DNA of 64,000 nt. Origin: Pseudomonas sp. GV085. GTDB lineage: Bacteria > Pseudomonadota > Gammaproteobacteria > Pseudomonadales > Pseudomonadaceae. Positions 45,023 to 53,467 of this stretch are shown in pieces. Numbering within the stretch: the stretch's first letter is position 1; every line of letters starts with the position of its first letter. Location of the stretch: assembly GCF_003050925.1 (NCBI RefSeq), contig NZ_QAOV01000006.1, positions 310,001-374,000 on the forward strand, written 5' to 3'. The translations under genes were made by a program, and so were the position numbers. The notes below the pieces were generated by a model. That model was not told the DNA's origin. It did no database searches and worked only from the letters and a program-made list of their open reading frames with translations.

Positions 45023-46174
45023 TTAATTGCGAAGCAATCGAGCTGTTGCACTGACAAAAACCAGCAGAACAATCAGGCCGCCCAGAGCGAATGACAAGGT
45101 GCTTAGATGGGCGACCGCCCCAATGAATACGGGACCTATCAGAATGCCCGCGTAGCCCATCGAGATGACAGCGGGGATGGCTACCGCCTGTGACATTCGT
45201 TGTTGCCGGCCTACAGCGGTAAAGATCACCGGGACAATGTTCGAGCAGCCAGCCCCGACCAGGGCGTAGCCGACCAGGGACGCGGGCCAGCCATCGATTC
45301 CAAGCGACACGAGCATGCCTGCGGCTGCGCAGAGCCCGCCTAGCGCAACTACGCGCACGCCGCCCAGCTTGCTGACGATGGCGTCTCCCGTCAGGCGGCC
45401 CACCGTCATTGCAGTGGCGAAGGATGCGTAGCCCAAGCCGGCGATGCTCGGCTCTAACCCTCGGTTCGAGACAAGGAAGACCGCGCTCCAGTCAAGCATT
45501 GCACCTTCAGTGAGGAAGACGATGAAACAGAGCGTCCCTAAAAACAGCACGATACCCCTGGGCACCGCGAACAATGGCCCGCCCCGTTCAGTGCCATAAG
45601 TCAGCAAAGCAGGTGCGGCCTTGTAAAGTGCTCCCAAAACGGTGGCAACGATGCAGAGCGCAGCCATCAGTGGATCCAGGCCGAAGGTCAGCAGAGCGGT
45701 CATCGCCCCGGCGCCCAATATACCTCCGACGCTGTAAAGGCCATGGAAGCCGGACTGAAGTGCCTGCCCGCTGTTTTTCTCGACGATGACGGACTGTATG
45801 TTCATGGCGCAATCAAGCATGCCCATGCTGGCACCGAAGACAATGACCGCTATGACCAGGCCTGGTAGCCACGCCACGGTGCTCAACAACGCAAGAGCGG
45901 CACACAAGACAATCGTCGCCCAGATGACGACCGGTCGGCATCCATAGTGCGCAGTGAGGTATCCAGCGAAGGGCATAGCCACAATAGATCCGCCGCCAAG
46001 GCCGAGAAGCAGCAACCCCAAGCCACCGTCGTCCAAGCCTGCGCGGGCTTTGACCAATGGAACCAGAGGCGCCCAAGCGGACATGAGCAAGCCCGCGATG
46101 AGGAAGGCAATGCGTGTAGACATCCGCTCGCTATAGTTAGCCGTGGGTATCAGCACTGGAGATGGAGCATTCAT
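45023..46174 (-). CDS. MFS transporter (YbjJ-like)
   Basis: Major facilitator protein of 383 residues with about 12 segments. N-terminal half MSTRIAFLIAGLLMSAWAPLVPLVKARAGLDDGGLGLLLLGLGGGSIVAMPFAGYLTAHYGCR, VFGASMGMLDCAMNIQSVIVE and SGFHGLYSVGGILGAG are typical of YbjJ-type proteins. It lies between the cupin gene and the GlxA-type regulator on the same strand. Substrate unknown. An odd T8-G11 tract stands 62-80 bases before its start. Confidence 0.85.
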   Translation of the reverse strand: MNAPSPVLIPTANYSERMSTRIAFLIAGLLMSAWAPLVPLVKARAGLDDGGLGLLLLGLGGGSIVAMPFAGYLTAHYGCRPVVIWATIVLCAALALLSTVAWLPGLVIAVIVFGASMGMLDCAMNIQSVIVEKNSGQALQSGFHGLYSVGGILGAGAMTALLTFGLDPLMAALCIVATVLGALYKAAPALLTYGTERGGPLFAVPRGIVLFLGTLCFIVFLTEGAMLDWSAVFLVSNRGLEPSIAGLGYASFATAMTVGRLTGDAIVSKLGGVRVVALGGLCAAAGMLVSLGIDGWPASLVGYALVGAGCSNIVPVIFTAVGRQQRMSQAVAIPAVISMGYAGILIGPVFIGAVAHLSTLSFALGGLIVLLVFVSATARLLRN

Positions 46175-46235
46175 AATTCCTGGTAATCCTTATCGATGAT
46201 GCTAGCCATCATTTGCTCGGCTTAGATTTTGCCGG

Positions 46236-46254
46236 TTTTTTTTGGGGGGGGGGG
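46236..46254. repeat. Mononucleotide tract T8 followed by G11
   Basis: Eight T then eleven G on the plus strand, in the 92-base gap between the GlxA-type regulator stop (46267) and the MFS start (46174). On the coding strand it reads C11-A8 upstream of the MFS gene. A G11 run is very rare in Pseudomonas and could change length by slippage, so it is either a variable control element or a sequencing-prone spot. Confidence 0.85.
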
Positions 46255-46266
46255 CGCTTCGGGAAA

Positions 46267-47301
46267 CTAACGCCTGCGCTCATACGTCGCTCTATAGCTG
46301 CTTGGCGCTACGCCAAAGAAGTCACGAAAGCGCATATGGAAGTTGGCGAAACTGCAAAAGCCGGTCGCGATCGCGATATCGGTGATCGGCCGGTTGCTCT
46401 GCAGAATAAGCTGACGCGCTCGAGTCAAGCGCAGTTCCAGGTAGTAACGGGTAGGGGTGGCGCCAACGAAACGGCAGAAACGGCGCTCCAATTGTCGGCG
46501 GGAAATGTTCACGCATTCGGCCAGTTCGTCGATGGATAGCGGCTCTTCGATGTTCTTTTGCATAAGCTCTAAAGCGAGCTTCAGGGTTTGTGGCAAGGTG
46601 GGGTCAGAGTCAACGATGACAGTCGATATCCCAGAGACTTCAGGGGTTTGATCGCAACTGAGTATTTCCTCGACAGCATGGGTCAGCGACACGCCTTGTT
46701 TAGCGGTGATGAGTTCCAGCATCATGCGCAACGAACTACTGGCGCCGGCGCACGTGATGCGATTTCTATCTATTACGTGAGTTCGGCAAGAGACCAGGAC
46801 TTTGGGGAAAACATCCTCCATCATCGCTCGCCCATCTGGATGGAAGGCACACTCGACACCGTCCATTAACTGCGCTTCCGCCAGGAAAAATGCGCCGTTC
46901 CACAAACCGCCCATGGTCGCACCAAGAGAGGCGACGTTACGTAGCTTGCGCCGTAATATCGGATCGCTGATCAACTTCACCCGTAAACCACCCGCGACGA
47001 TGAGAACGTCGATACGATCTGGCAATTGGGATAACTCCAGGTCTGCTGAAATTGCAATTCCCAGATCGCTCATGACCAGACGGCTTTTGATACCAACGGT
47101 TAACACTTCGAATGCCGGTGTCTCGCTGATCAGGTTGGCGGTCACCAGCGCATCGATAGCGCCGGTGAACGACATCATCGAGAAATTGTTCAAAAGCACG
47201 AAAGCTACACGAGTCACCGCCTGCGGCTTCAATGGTTTCTCAGCCGTATAGGAGTACCCCATGTTCTTGTCTTTAAGCACGCTCTCGAAGACGAATGACA
47301 T
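46267..47301 (-). CDS. GlxA-type AraC regulator (GbdR/CdhR-like)
   Basis: Regulator of 344 residues. N-terminal DJ-1/PfpI-like ligand domain (about 30-200: VAFVLLNNFSMMSFTGAIDALVTANLI; VLIVAGGLRV; WNGAFFLAEAQLMDG; CAGASSSLRMML) and C-terminal AraC DNA-binding domain (about 230-340: LSIDELAECVNISRRQLERRFCRFVGATPTRYYLELRL; PITDIAIATGFCSFANFHMRFRDFFG). This architecture covers regulators of glycine betaine (GbdR), carnitine (CdhR) and dimethylglycine use. An internal Met at 47262 is an alternative start. It stands 48 bases after the MmgE/PrpD gene stop and may control that region. Confidence 0.9.
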   Translation of the reverse strand: MSFVFESVLKDKNMGYSYTAEKPLKPQAVTRVAFVLLNNFSMMSFTGAIDALVTANLISETPAFEVLTVGIKSRLVMSDLGIAISADLELSQLPDRIDVLIVAGGLRVKLISDPILRRKLRNVASLGATMGGLWNGAFFLAEAQLMDGVECAFHPDGRAMMEDVFPKVLVSCRTHVIDRNRITCAGASSSLRMMLELITAKQGVSLTHAVEEILSCDQTPEVSGISTVIVDSDPTLPQTLKLALELMQKNIEEPLSIDELAECVNISRRQLERRFCRFVGATPTRYYLELRLTRARQLILQSNRPITDIAIATGFCSFANFHMRFRDFFGVAPSSYRATYERRR

Positions 47302-47349
47302 AAACCCTCTTTGACACCTGAACGAATAGCCAAGAAACCATTGCCGGAT

Positions 47350-48699
47350 CTAGACAGTGGTTTTTGCAGCGGACAGCAACAAATCAAGGAATGATTGGCA
47401 GTCACCACTGTCAGGCAATGCTTCAACACTGTTCTTGATTGCATTGCTGAGCGTGGTTCCCAAGCTGTCATCAGCCAGCAGATGGTATTTAGCAGTGAGT
47501 TCGTCATTCGACATAGGATTGCCGGGGTCGCCCTTGGCTGTCGCGGTTGGACTCGTAAGACGAGTGCCGTCTTTCAGGGTAACCGTGACGCGGGACAGAA
47601 TTTCCTCCGGGAATCTGGCGGACAGGTCAGGTGCCTCATGCAGGGTTATTTTCTCGCTGATGCTCAAGATGTCCGGCGCATGAATGGAATCCCCGGTAAC
47701 TTCGTCAGGGCCCAGCTTTCCGCGAACGATCAAGGCGGCCAGTGGGAACGCTAGCGCATACTGGGCCTCGTCCGCATTCTTCGGAAAATGCCCTTGCAAG
47801 CACACAGACTCGTGGAATGTCTCGACATCGATGGTCTCGATCAACTCGGCAGTGATGACTGGATGCGCTCGCATCAAATCGGTCATGGCCGTGAGTGCCG
47901 GTTGCGCCCAGCGACATACCGGCCACGGTTTGAAATATTGCTCGTCGATCTCCCAGCGGGTTCCGATGTCCTGCCAGAAAGTGGAGATCTCCAAAGGTTC
48001 AACGGTGGCGGCTGGAGCGCCAGTGACACCTGTCTGTGCCATCAGTAGTGCGTTCAGTCCGGCATACGCTCCTGCGCCGTGGGCATCACGCAACATCGTC
48101 GGAAAACTCACCAGGCGCATCATCGGGCACCTCGGGCCAAAGTATTCCGCGATCCCCAGCGCATGACGGAACGTCGTTTCATCAAGCTTCAGCAGGCGGG
48201 CACCGGCGCAAACGACCCCGATTCCGGAAAATGCACCTGAAGCATGATATTCCGGGGCAGTGGCCATCAATGCCTGACCCGCACGCAAGGCCGTCTCATA
48301 ACCAATGCACAGTGCGCTGAGGAACTCCTCGCCGCTGATGTCTTTGCCCTGACTGCGATACGCGTCTACCAATGCAACAATGGCCGGGACTACGGTTGCA
48401 CCCGCGTGCCCCTTGGAGGTGAAGTGACCTTCGTGTGCGTCCAGGCTATCAACGCTGAAGCCGCCTGCATAAGCGGCGCCCAATGGATGTACGGCTCTGC
48501 CGTCGAACCAAAGGCGGCTGGACAGCTTGTTGGCAGAGTAGTGGGTGTCAGCGTAGGTTTTGAGCATCACGCTGGTTTGATTGTCACGAGCACCGGCAGC
48601 CACACCAATGATGTCGAGCAGGCAAGTTTTAACCAACTCGCGTGTATGCAGGGGCGCGTCCTTGTAACTGAAATTCTGGACGAATGAATACAACTGCAT
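47350..48699 (-). CDS. MmgE/PrpD-family protein
   Basis: Protein of 449 residues of the 2-methylcitrate dehydratase/iminodisuccinate epimerase family. N-terminal all-alpha domain (LVKTCLLDIIGVAAGARDN; SVDSLDAHEGHFTSKGHAGATVVPAIVALVDAYRSQGKDISGEEFLSALCIGYETALRAGQAL), then the C-terminal domain (YFKPWPVCRWAQPALTA). I use the ATG at 48699 with AGGA 8 bases upstream; the longer frame crosses the proX terminator. Members act on very different hydroxy/amino acids (methylcitrate, itaconate, iminodisuccinate), so the reaction is open. No other methylcitrate-cycle gene is present. Confidence 0.85.
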   Translation of the reverse strand: MQLYSFVQNFSYKDAPLHTRELVKTCLLDIIGVAAGARDNQTSVMLKTYADTHYSANKLSSRLWFDGRAVHPLGAAYAGGFSVDSLDAHEGHFTSKGHAGATVVPAIVALVDAYRSQGKDISGEEFLSALCIGYETALRAGQALMATAPEYHASGAFSGIGVVCAGARLLKLDETTFRHALGIAEYFGPRCPMMRLVSFPTMLRDAHGAGAYAGLNALLMAQTGVTGAPAATVEPLEISTFWQDIGTRWEIDEQYFKPWPVCRWAQPALTAMTDLMRAHPVITAELIETIDVETFHESVCLQGHFPKNADEAQYALAFPLAALIVRGKLGPDEVTGDSIHAPDILSISEKITLHEAPDLSARFPEEILSRVTVTLKDGTRLTSPTATAKGDPGNPMSNDELTAKYHLLADDSLGTTLSNAIKNSVEALPDSGDCQSFLDLLLSAAKTTV

Positions 48700-48733
48700 T
48701 TCATGATTCCTGAATGATGAACACCGAAACGGG

Positions 48734-48760
48734 AAAAAAAGTTGCCCGGCGAAGGGCAAC
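48734..48760 (-). terminator. Rho-independent terminator of proVWX
   Basis: On the minus strand GTTGCCC, loop TTCGCC, GGGCAAC, then seven T. Perfect 7-bp stem 27 bases after the proX stop codon. It separates the transporter operon from the MmgE/PrpD gene. Confidence 0.9.
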
Positions 48761-48786
48761 CTTTTATGCAAAGTTATAAGAAGAGA

Positions 48787-49830
48787 CTAGTTCTTTGCGG
48801 TGGCGGTATTTGCCGCGGCGCGTGCGTCTGCCAGCCAGCTGTCGTATTTCGCGCGATGGGCCGCGATCCATTCTTTGGCGTGCCGGGTAATATCAGCTGC
48901 ACTTTTTTCACCGTTGTGCATTTTCAGATTTTGCGCGCTTTCATCGTCGGTAGTGATCTGCATGTCAGACAGAAACTTCACCGCAGCCGGATTTTTCTCG
49001 GCAAACTCTTTATTGATTACCGCTTTGACACTGTCTACCGCGAAACCAAGGTTTTTACCATTGAAGGTAGTGTTGACATCGTTTTTGCCACCGGGAAGAT
49101 CCGTACGTGGCACGGTTAACCACACAACATCTTTACCTTCGACCAGAACACCGGAGATCCATTGAGGTACCCAAGTGTAATAGAGAATCGGCTTGCCTTC
49201 TTTATAACGAGCAATGGTGTCGGCCATCAGGGCAAAATAGGAGCCCTGGTTATTTGTGACAGTTTTTTCCAGGCCATAGGCTTTCATATGGTGGGCAATG
49301 ATCAACTCACAGCCCCAGCCGGGGTTGCAACCTGTCAGGTCGGCTTTACCGTCGCCATTACTATCGAACAGCTTGGCGATCTCTGGTTTTTTCAAATCAT
49401 CGATAGAGGTGATGTGATACTCGTCAGCCGTTTTCTTATCGATCATGTAGCCCTGTAGTACGCCCGGCATAATAGCGCCGGTTTTCACCATCGTCTCATC
49501 GCCGCCGGCCTTCTCGTAGAAAGATTTGTGTAGCTCCTCCCACAGATGAACCGAGAAATCAGCGTCACCATTGGAAATTGCAATCATCATGGTGGAGTAC
49601 TCGGTTTCCTTGGGAGTCTCAACGTCGTAGCCCAATTCCTTGAGGCCCGCCATTGCAATCTCTCCGCGGAATCGCTCTTCGGCAATTGACGGGAAAATTG
49701 GGGTGATCGATACCCCTTTCCCGGGCTCCTGCGCCGTGGCGGCTGATGCGAAAACAGGGGAAACCGCTAGTACTAAAAGCGCCACAGAGTGAATGAATTT
49801 CTGTTTTATTCCGAATGTTGTGAAGTTCAT
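48787..49830 (-). CDS. proX: Glycine betaine/proline-type ABC transporter, periplasmic protein (ProX)
   Basis: Substrate-binding protein of 347 residues. Signal peptide IHSVALLVLAVSPVFASA-ATA, mature part starts PGKGVSITPIFPSIAEERF. Long matches to E. coli ProX as I know it: GYMIDKKTADEYHITSIDDLKKPEIAKLFDSNGDGKADLTGCNPGWGCE and DTIARYKEGKPILYYTWVPQW, which contribute to the aromatic cage for quaternary amines. I use the ATG at 49830 (AAGG upstream). Last gene of proVWX. Ligand is a betaine of unknown identity; catabolic use is likely given the enzymes around it. Confidence 0.93.
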   Translation of the reverse strand: MNFTTFGIKQKFIHSVALLVLAVSPVFASAATAQEPGKGVSITPIFPSIAEERFRGEIAMAGLKELGYDVETPKETEYSTMMIAISNGDADFSVHLWEELHKSFYEKAGGDETMVKTGAIMPGVLQGYMIDKKTADEYHITSIDDLKKPEIAKLFDSNGDGKADLTGCNPGWGCELIIAHHMKAYGLEKTVTNNQGSYFALMADTIARYKEGKPILYYTWVPQWISGVLVEGKDVVWLTVPRTDLPGGKNDVNTTFNGKNLGFAVDSVKAVINKEFAEKNPAAVKFLSDMQITTDDESAQNLKMHNGEKSAADITRHAKEWIAAHRAKYDSWLADARAAANTATAKN

Positions 49831-49899
49831 TATCGATTGCCTTGGCTGGATTAAAGAAGTTGGCATTTCTTTCGGTTCACGACGCACCGCTTAGCGGAG

Positions 49900-50865
49900 T
49901 TAACTCTCTTTGGGACTGACTTTTATTTGCGTAGCAGCGTTTTTTTTCTTCAGGCGATAAATGACACCGGCCGGGCCTGTCTGGTACCAGTGCTCACCTT
50001 TGGTTGCCCTGTTACTGCGTTCGCCCATTGCCTGGGTCAGTCGGTCGAGGAAAATCGCCAGCAATACCAGCCCCAATCCACCGACGGTTGCCAAGCCCAT
50101 ATCAAGGCGGCCGATCCCGCGAAGTACCATCATCCCCAACCCGCCAACCGAAATCATTGATGCGATCACCACCATGGAAAGTGACAACATCAATGCCTGA
50201 TTCAGACCCGCCATGATCGTCGGTGCAGCTAAAGGAAGTTGAACCCGCCTCAGCATCTGGCGTGGGGTGCATCCGAAAGCCCGGGCTGCTTCAACCTTGT
50301 CTTCCGGTACCTGGCGAATTCCCAGATTGGTGAGCCTGACCAGTGGTGCTACCGAAAAGATGATCGTGACCAGTACCCCCGGTACGTTGCCGATACCAAA
50401 CAGCATCACCACGGGTACCAGATAAACAAAAGCAGGCAGTGTTTGCATTGCATCGAGCACCGGCCGCAGAAGCATCTCAAGCCGGTCACTCCGGGCACAC
50501 AGGACGCCCAGCGGTATGCCAATAACTGCACAGAAAAACAGTGAAGTGAGTACCAGGGCGAGGGTGATCATGGCGTCATTCCATACGCCGATCACTCCTA
50601 AGAGGGTGAGGGTGACGAAACAAAGTATGCCTATCTTTTTCCCTCCTATCTGCCAGCCGAAGAGCGTTGCAATAATAATGAATATTGACGGAGGAATAGC
50701 CAACAATCCGAACTGGATGCCATTAAGTACCTGGTCGATTGGCCACCTGATCGAGCGAAATACCTCGCGGAAATTATGAACCAGAAAATTCAGGGCAACT
50801 TCTACCCATTGGCCCAAAGGGACGTTGATGGATTGAAATGGGTCTAGAAAATTGAATTCGTTCAT
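49900..50865 (-). CDS. proW: Glycine betaine/proline-type ABC transporter permease (ProW)
   Basis: Permease of 321 residues with about seven segments: long N-terminal extension with amphipathic start, then PPSIFIIIATLFGWQIGGKK, LVLTSLFFCAVIGIPLGVLCARSDRLEMLLRPVLDAMQTLPAFVYLVPVVMLFGIGNVPG and the EAA loop GIRQVPEDKVEAARAFGCTPRQMLRRVQLPLAAPTIMAGLNQALML. The C-terminal tail after residue 290 is Lys-rich. It lies between proV (47 bases) and proX (69 bases). Should work as a homodimer in the membrane. Confidence 0.93.
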   Translation of the reverse strand: MNEFNFLDPFQSINVPLGQWVEVALNFLVHNFREVFRSIRWPIDQVLNGIQFGLLAIPPSIFIIIATLFGWQIGGKKIGILCFVTLTLLGVIGVWNDAMITLALVLTSLFFCAVIGIPLGVLCARSDRLEMLLRPVLDAMQTLPAFVYLVPVVMLFGIGNVPGVLVTIIFSVAPLVRLTNLGIRQVPEDKVEAARAFGCTPRQMLRRVQLPLAAPTIMAGLNQALMLSLSMVVIASMISVGGLGMMVLRGIGRLDMGLATVGGLGLVLLAIFLDRLTQAMGERSNRATKGEHWYQTGPAGVIYRLKKKNAATQIKVSPKES

Positions 50866-50912
50866 GTCATTACCTGAATGTCCTTGCCTGGCAAGCCAGC
50901 AAATAGAGCCTA

Positions 50913-51950
50913 TTAGTGTCGGCTCATTGTCTGAAGCAGTAGGCTCTTGGAGATCGTGCCTTTGAACACACCCTGGCGATCCAGCACGGCAACCGGATTA
51001 ACGGCATCAGCAACGATGTGAAAGACGTCCTGCAGGAGTACATCGTCGCGCAGCGTAGGCGTGGATTGATCCACGGCGTACGGATGTTCTGCACAAATCC
51101 TGGCAACATCGCCAGCCTTCAGGATCTTCGAAGCATCGAAACCTTTGAAGAAAGCCCTGACGTAATCGTTCACCGGGTTGCAAAGCAGCTCTTGCGGGGT
51201 ACCGATCTGTACTACCCGGCCACCCTCCATGATCGCAATGCGATGGCCGATGCGAATCGCCTCGTCAATGTCATGGGAGATGAAGATGATGGTGCGATGC
51301 TGTTCTGCCTGCAGGCGGATCAGTTCGCCCTGCATTTCGTGGCGAATCAACGGGTCGAGTGCCGAGAAGGCTTCGTCCATCAGCAGGATGGCGGGATCAT
51401 TGGCCAGCGCTCGGGCCAGGCCTACTCGCTGTTGCATACCGCCGGACAGTTGGTGCGGATAGCTGTAGGCGTGGCCATCGAGCCCCACCTGTTTGAGTGC
51501 CTCGAGTGCACGTTTATGCCGTTCACTTTCCTCGACACCCGAGATTTCCAGACCGAAAGCAACGTTGTCGATCACACTCATGTGTGGCATCAGAGCAAAC
51601 GACTGAAACACCATACTCATGTCTTTGCGACGAACGCTGAGGAGATCAGCATCCGACAGACCGGTAATTTCCTGTCCGTTAAGATGGATCGTTCCGGAGG
51701 TTGGCTCGATCAGTCGATTGAACAAGCGGACCATCGTCGACTTCCCGGAACCGGAAAGCCCCATGATGACGAAAATCTCTCCACGTTTTACGGAGAAACT
51801 GGCATCAAAAACGCCAACGACTTGACCGGTTTTGCTGAAGATTTCATTCTTGTCAGCACCGCGAGCCAGCATCTCCATCGCGAGCTTCGGCTGAGGGCCA
51901 AAGACTTTGTAAATGTTTTTTACCGAGAGTATCTCGTCACCAAGACTCAT
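50913..51950 (-). CDS. proV: Glycine betaine/proline-type ABC transporter ATPase (ProV)
   Basis: ATPase of 345 residues. The OTCN-type N-terminal extension ([38 protein letters not shown]) precedes Walker [10 protein letters not shown], signature [15 protein letters not shown], Walker [15 protein letters not shown] and switch ISHDIDEA. The C-terminus (about 275-345) is a short CBS-like region, only one unit long, which in relatives senses ionic strength. AGGAGG lies before the ATG. First gene of proVWX and divergent from the LysR gene at 52400. Confidence 0.93.
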   Translation of the reverse strand: MSLGDEILSVKNIYKVFGPQPKLAMEMLARGADKNEIFSKTGQVVGVFDASFSVKRGEIFVIMGLSGSGKSTMVRLFNRLIEPTSGTIHLNGQEITGLSDADLLSVRRKDMSMVFQSFALMPHMSVIDNVAFGLEISGVEESERHKRALEALKQVGLDGHAYSYPHQLSGGMQQRVGLARALANDPAILLMDEAFSALDPLIRHEMQGELIRLQAEQHRTIIFISHDIDEAIRIGHRIAIMEGGRVVQIGTPQELLCNPVNDYVRAFFKGFDASKILKAGDVARICAEHPYAVDQSTPTLRDDVLLQDVFHIVADAVNPVAVLDRQGVFKGTISKSLLLQTMSRH

Positions 51951-52399
51951 AACCCCTCCTGCTGCAATTACGATGTAAGACCAAGAATTCAGGTGTACGT
52001 GTCTTGATCAGTTCAGACGGTGCTTGTGGGGGCAGTCAAGCTGGGAGAAAGGTTGGGAAATAGTCATTGTGACCATCCTCTTTATTATGTGATGTTTATT
52101 ATTTTTGTTTTATCGGCGCTGAATTAAGCAGTACCGTTGAGAACCAAGTTATTACCTAATAGAGTCAGCGTCTAACAACATTTATTCCAGCCAATCAATA
52201 ACGTCATGTTATCAATAATTTAATTATGTCCATTTGCGACTGTGACAGCGCCAGTTGCGCAGACGACTGCGGCTGGCCCTGTCTTAGGCCCTGCGTTTGA
52301 GCTACGCTCCAGCGTAGGCTCTAGGTGGAACCCTCTCGCCGATCTCGTCCCTAATGGCCCTCCGAAGGGCCCCGAACCGGATATTCAATACTCTAGGTT
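51951..52399. promoter_or_regulatory. Divergent control region between proV and the LysR gene
   Basis: 449 bases without a gene, AT-rich in its middle (52060-52240). Seen: ATGTTATC at 52206-52213, also found twice at 54868-54904; and a hairpin GAGCTACGCT-CCA-GCGTAGGCTC at 52299-52321. The layout is typical for a LysR-type regulator acting on the divergent operon. A small ORF at 52242-52427 has no support. Confidence 0.5.
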
Positions 52400-53353
52400 A
52401 TGGTTAAGCACATCGATCCAGACATGACGCTGCTGAAAATGCCGTCTCTGAAAGCAGTGAAGTCATTCGTAGCCGCCGCAAAATATCAGAGCTTTACGCG
52501 TGCGGCAGAAGCACTGTGCGTAACTCAAGCGGCAATCAGCCGTCAGATTCGGGAACTTGAGGCGTACCTTGGGGTGGATCTCTTCAAGAGAGTGGGGCGA
52601 GCAGTCGAGTTGACGGAAGCTGGAACCATCTTTTTTGATGCGGCACAGATATCTTTCGTCAACATTTCCCAGGCGGCGGAGCGCATTCGTACCAACAATG
52701 CAGGCAAGCGCACGTTGACGCTTTGCTGTTCTCCCGCGTTTTCAGCCCTCTGGCTCGCAGCGAAGCTGCCGGGGTTTTTTACCAAAAACGCAGATATCGA
52801 CCTCAATCTGGTCACCACTCAAAACTTTTTGTCGATGGAGCCGGGTGTAACTCCGGACATCTTCATCACAAAAATGGCCAGGATTCAGGATGGCTACCGC
52901 AGTTATCCGTTGTTTCATGACGTCATCTACCCGGTGTGCACTCCTCGTTACAAAGAGGAGCACCCTGAGCTGTCCAGCCTGGAGGCACTGCGCGACGGGG
53001 TTTTGCTAAACCTCAGTCCCTATGGCAGATCCCAGGTAGCGGAGCACGTTGACTGGGGCGTTTGGCTGGCTTATCACGATGTCGATATCGAGAAACGTCC
53101 CCACGACAGCCCTCACGTTTTCAACGCGAACGACTACAACCTGGTAATCAGCATGGTGTTGACCCACCAGGGTGTAGCCCTCGGATGGAATCACCTTGTT
53201 GCAAACCTGATCGAAAACGGCACGCTGATTCGGCCGATCGAAGAGGAAGTGGTTCTCCATGAAAGTCAGCACTATCTGACATTTCGTGAAGACCGGATCA
53301 ATGACGACGCCTGTTGCCGGCTACGCGACTGGATTCTCGCCCAGTTTTCCTGA
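52400..53353 (+). CDS. LysR-family transcriptional regulator
   Basis: Regulator of 317 residues. N-terminal winged HTH (about 14-75: LKAVKSFVAAAKYQSFTRAAEALCVTQAAISRQIRELEAYLGVDLFKRVGRAVELTEAG) and C-terminal effector domain (about 95-310). The GcvA-like branch is suggested by TLTLCCSPAFSALWLAAKLPGF and by the late QGVALGWNHLVANLIENGTLIRP. It is divergent from proVWX and convergent with the Rieske gene, so these are the likely targets. A Met at 52424 is an alternative start; no clear SD precedes either. Confidence 0.88.
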   Translation: MVKHIDPDMTLLKMPSLKAVKSFVAAAKYQSFTRAAEALCVTQAAISRQIRELEAYLGVDLFKRVGRAVELTEAGTIFFDAAQISFVNISQAAERIRTNNAGKRTLTLCCSPAFSALWLAAKLPGFFTKNADIDLNLVTTQNFLSMEPGVTPDIFITKMARIQDGYRSYPLFHDVIYPVCTPRYKEEHPELSSLEALRDGVLLNLSPYGRSQVAEHVDWGVWLAYHDVDIEKRPHDSPHVFNANDYNLVISMVLTHQGVALGWNHLVANLIENGTLIRPIEEEVVLHESQHYLTFREDRINDDACCRLRDWILAQFS

Positions 53354-53467
53354 GCTGTTTAGAAGACAGGAGCACTGACTGAGCAGTGACTCGGGGTGCG
53401 AGGAGGGGAGAAGTTTGGGTGTGCCGGTGGTGATCATTCGTGGTTCTCACCACCGGCAGTGTTGCAC

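Noticed and set aside
47350..48699. 2-methylcitrate cycle assignment for the MmgE/PrpD protein
   Set aside because: No prpB, prpC or acnD gene nearby; the family has diverse substrates.
52242..52427. 61-codon ORF overlapping the LysR start
   Set aside because: No SD; contains a hairpin and overlaps the regulator start; probably non-coding promoter DNA.
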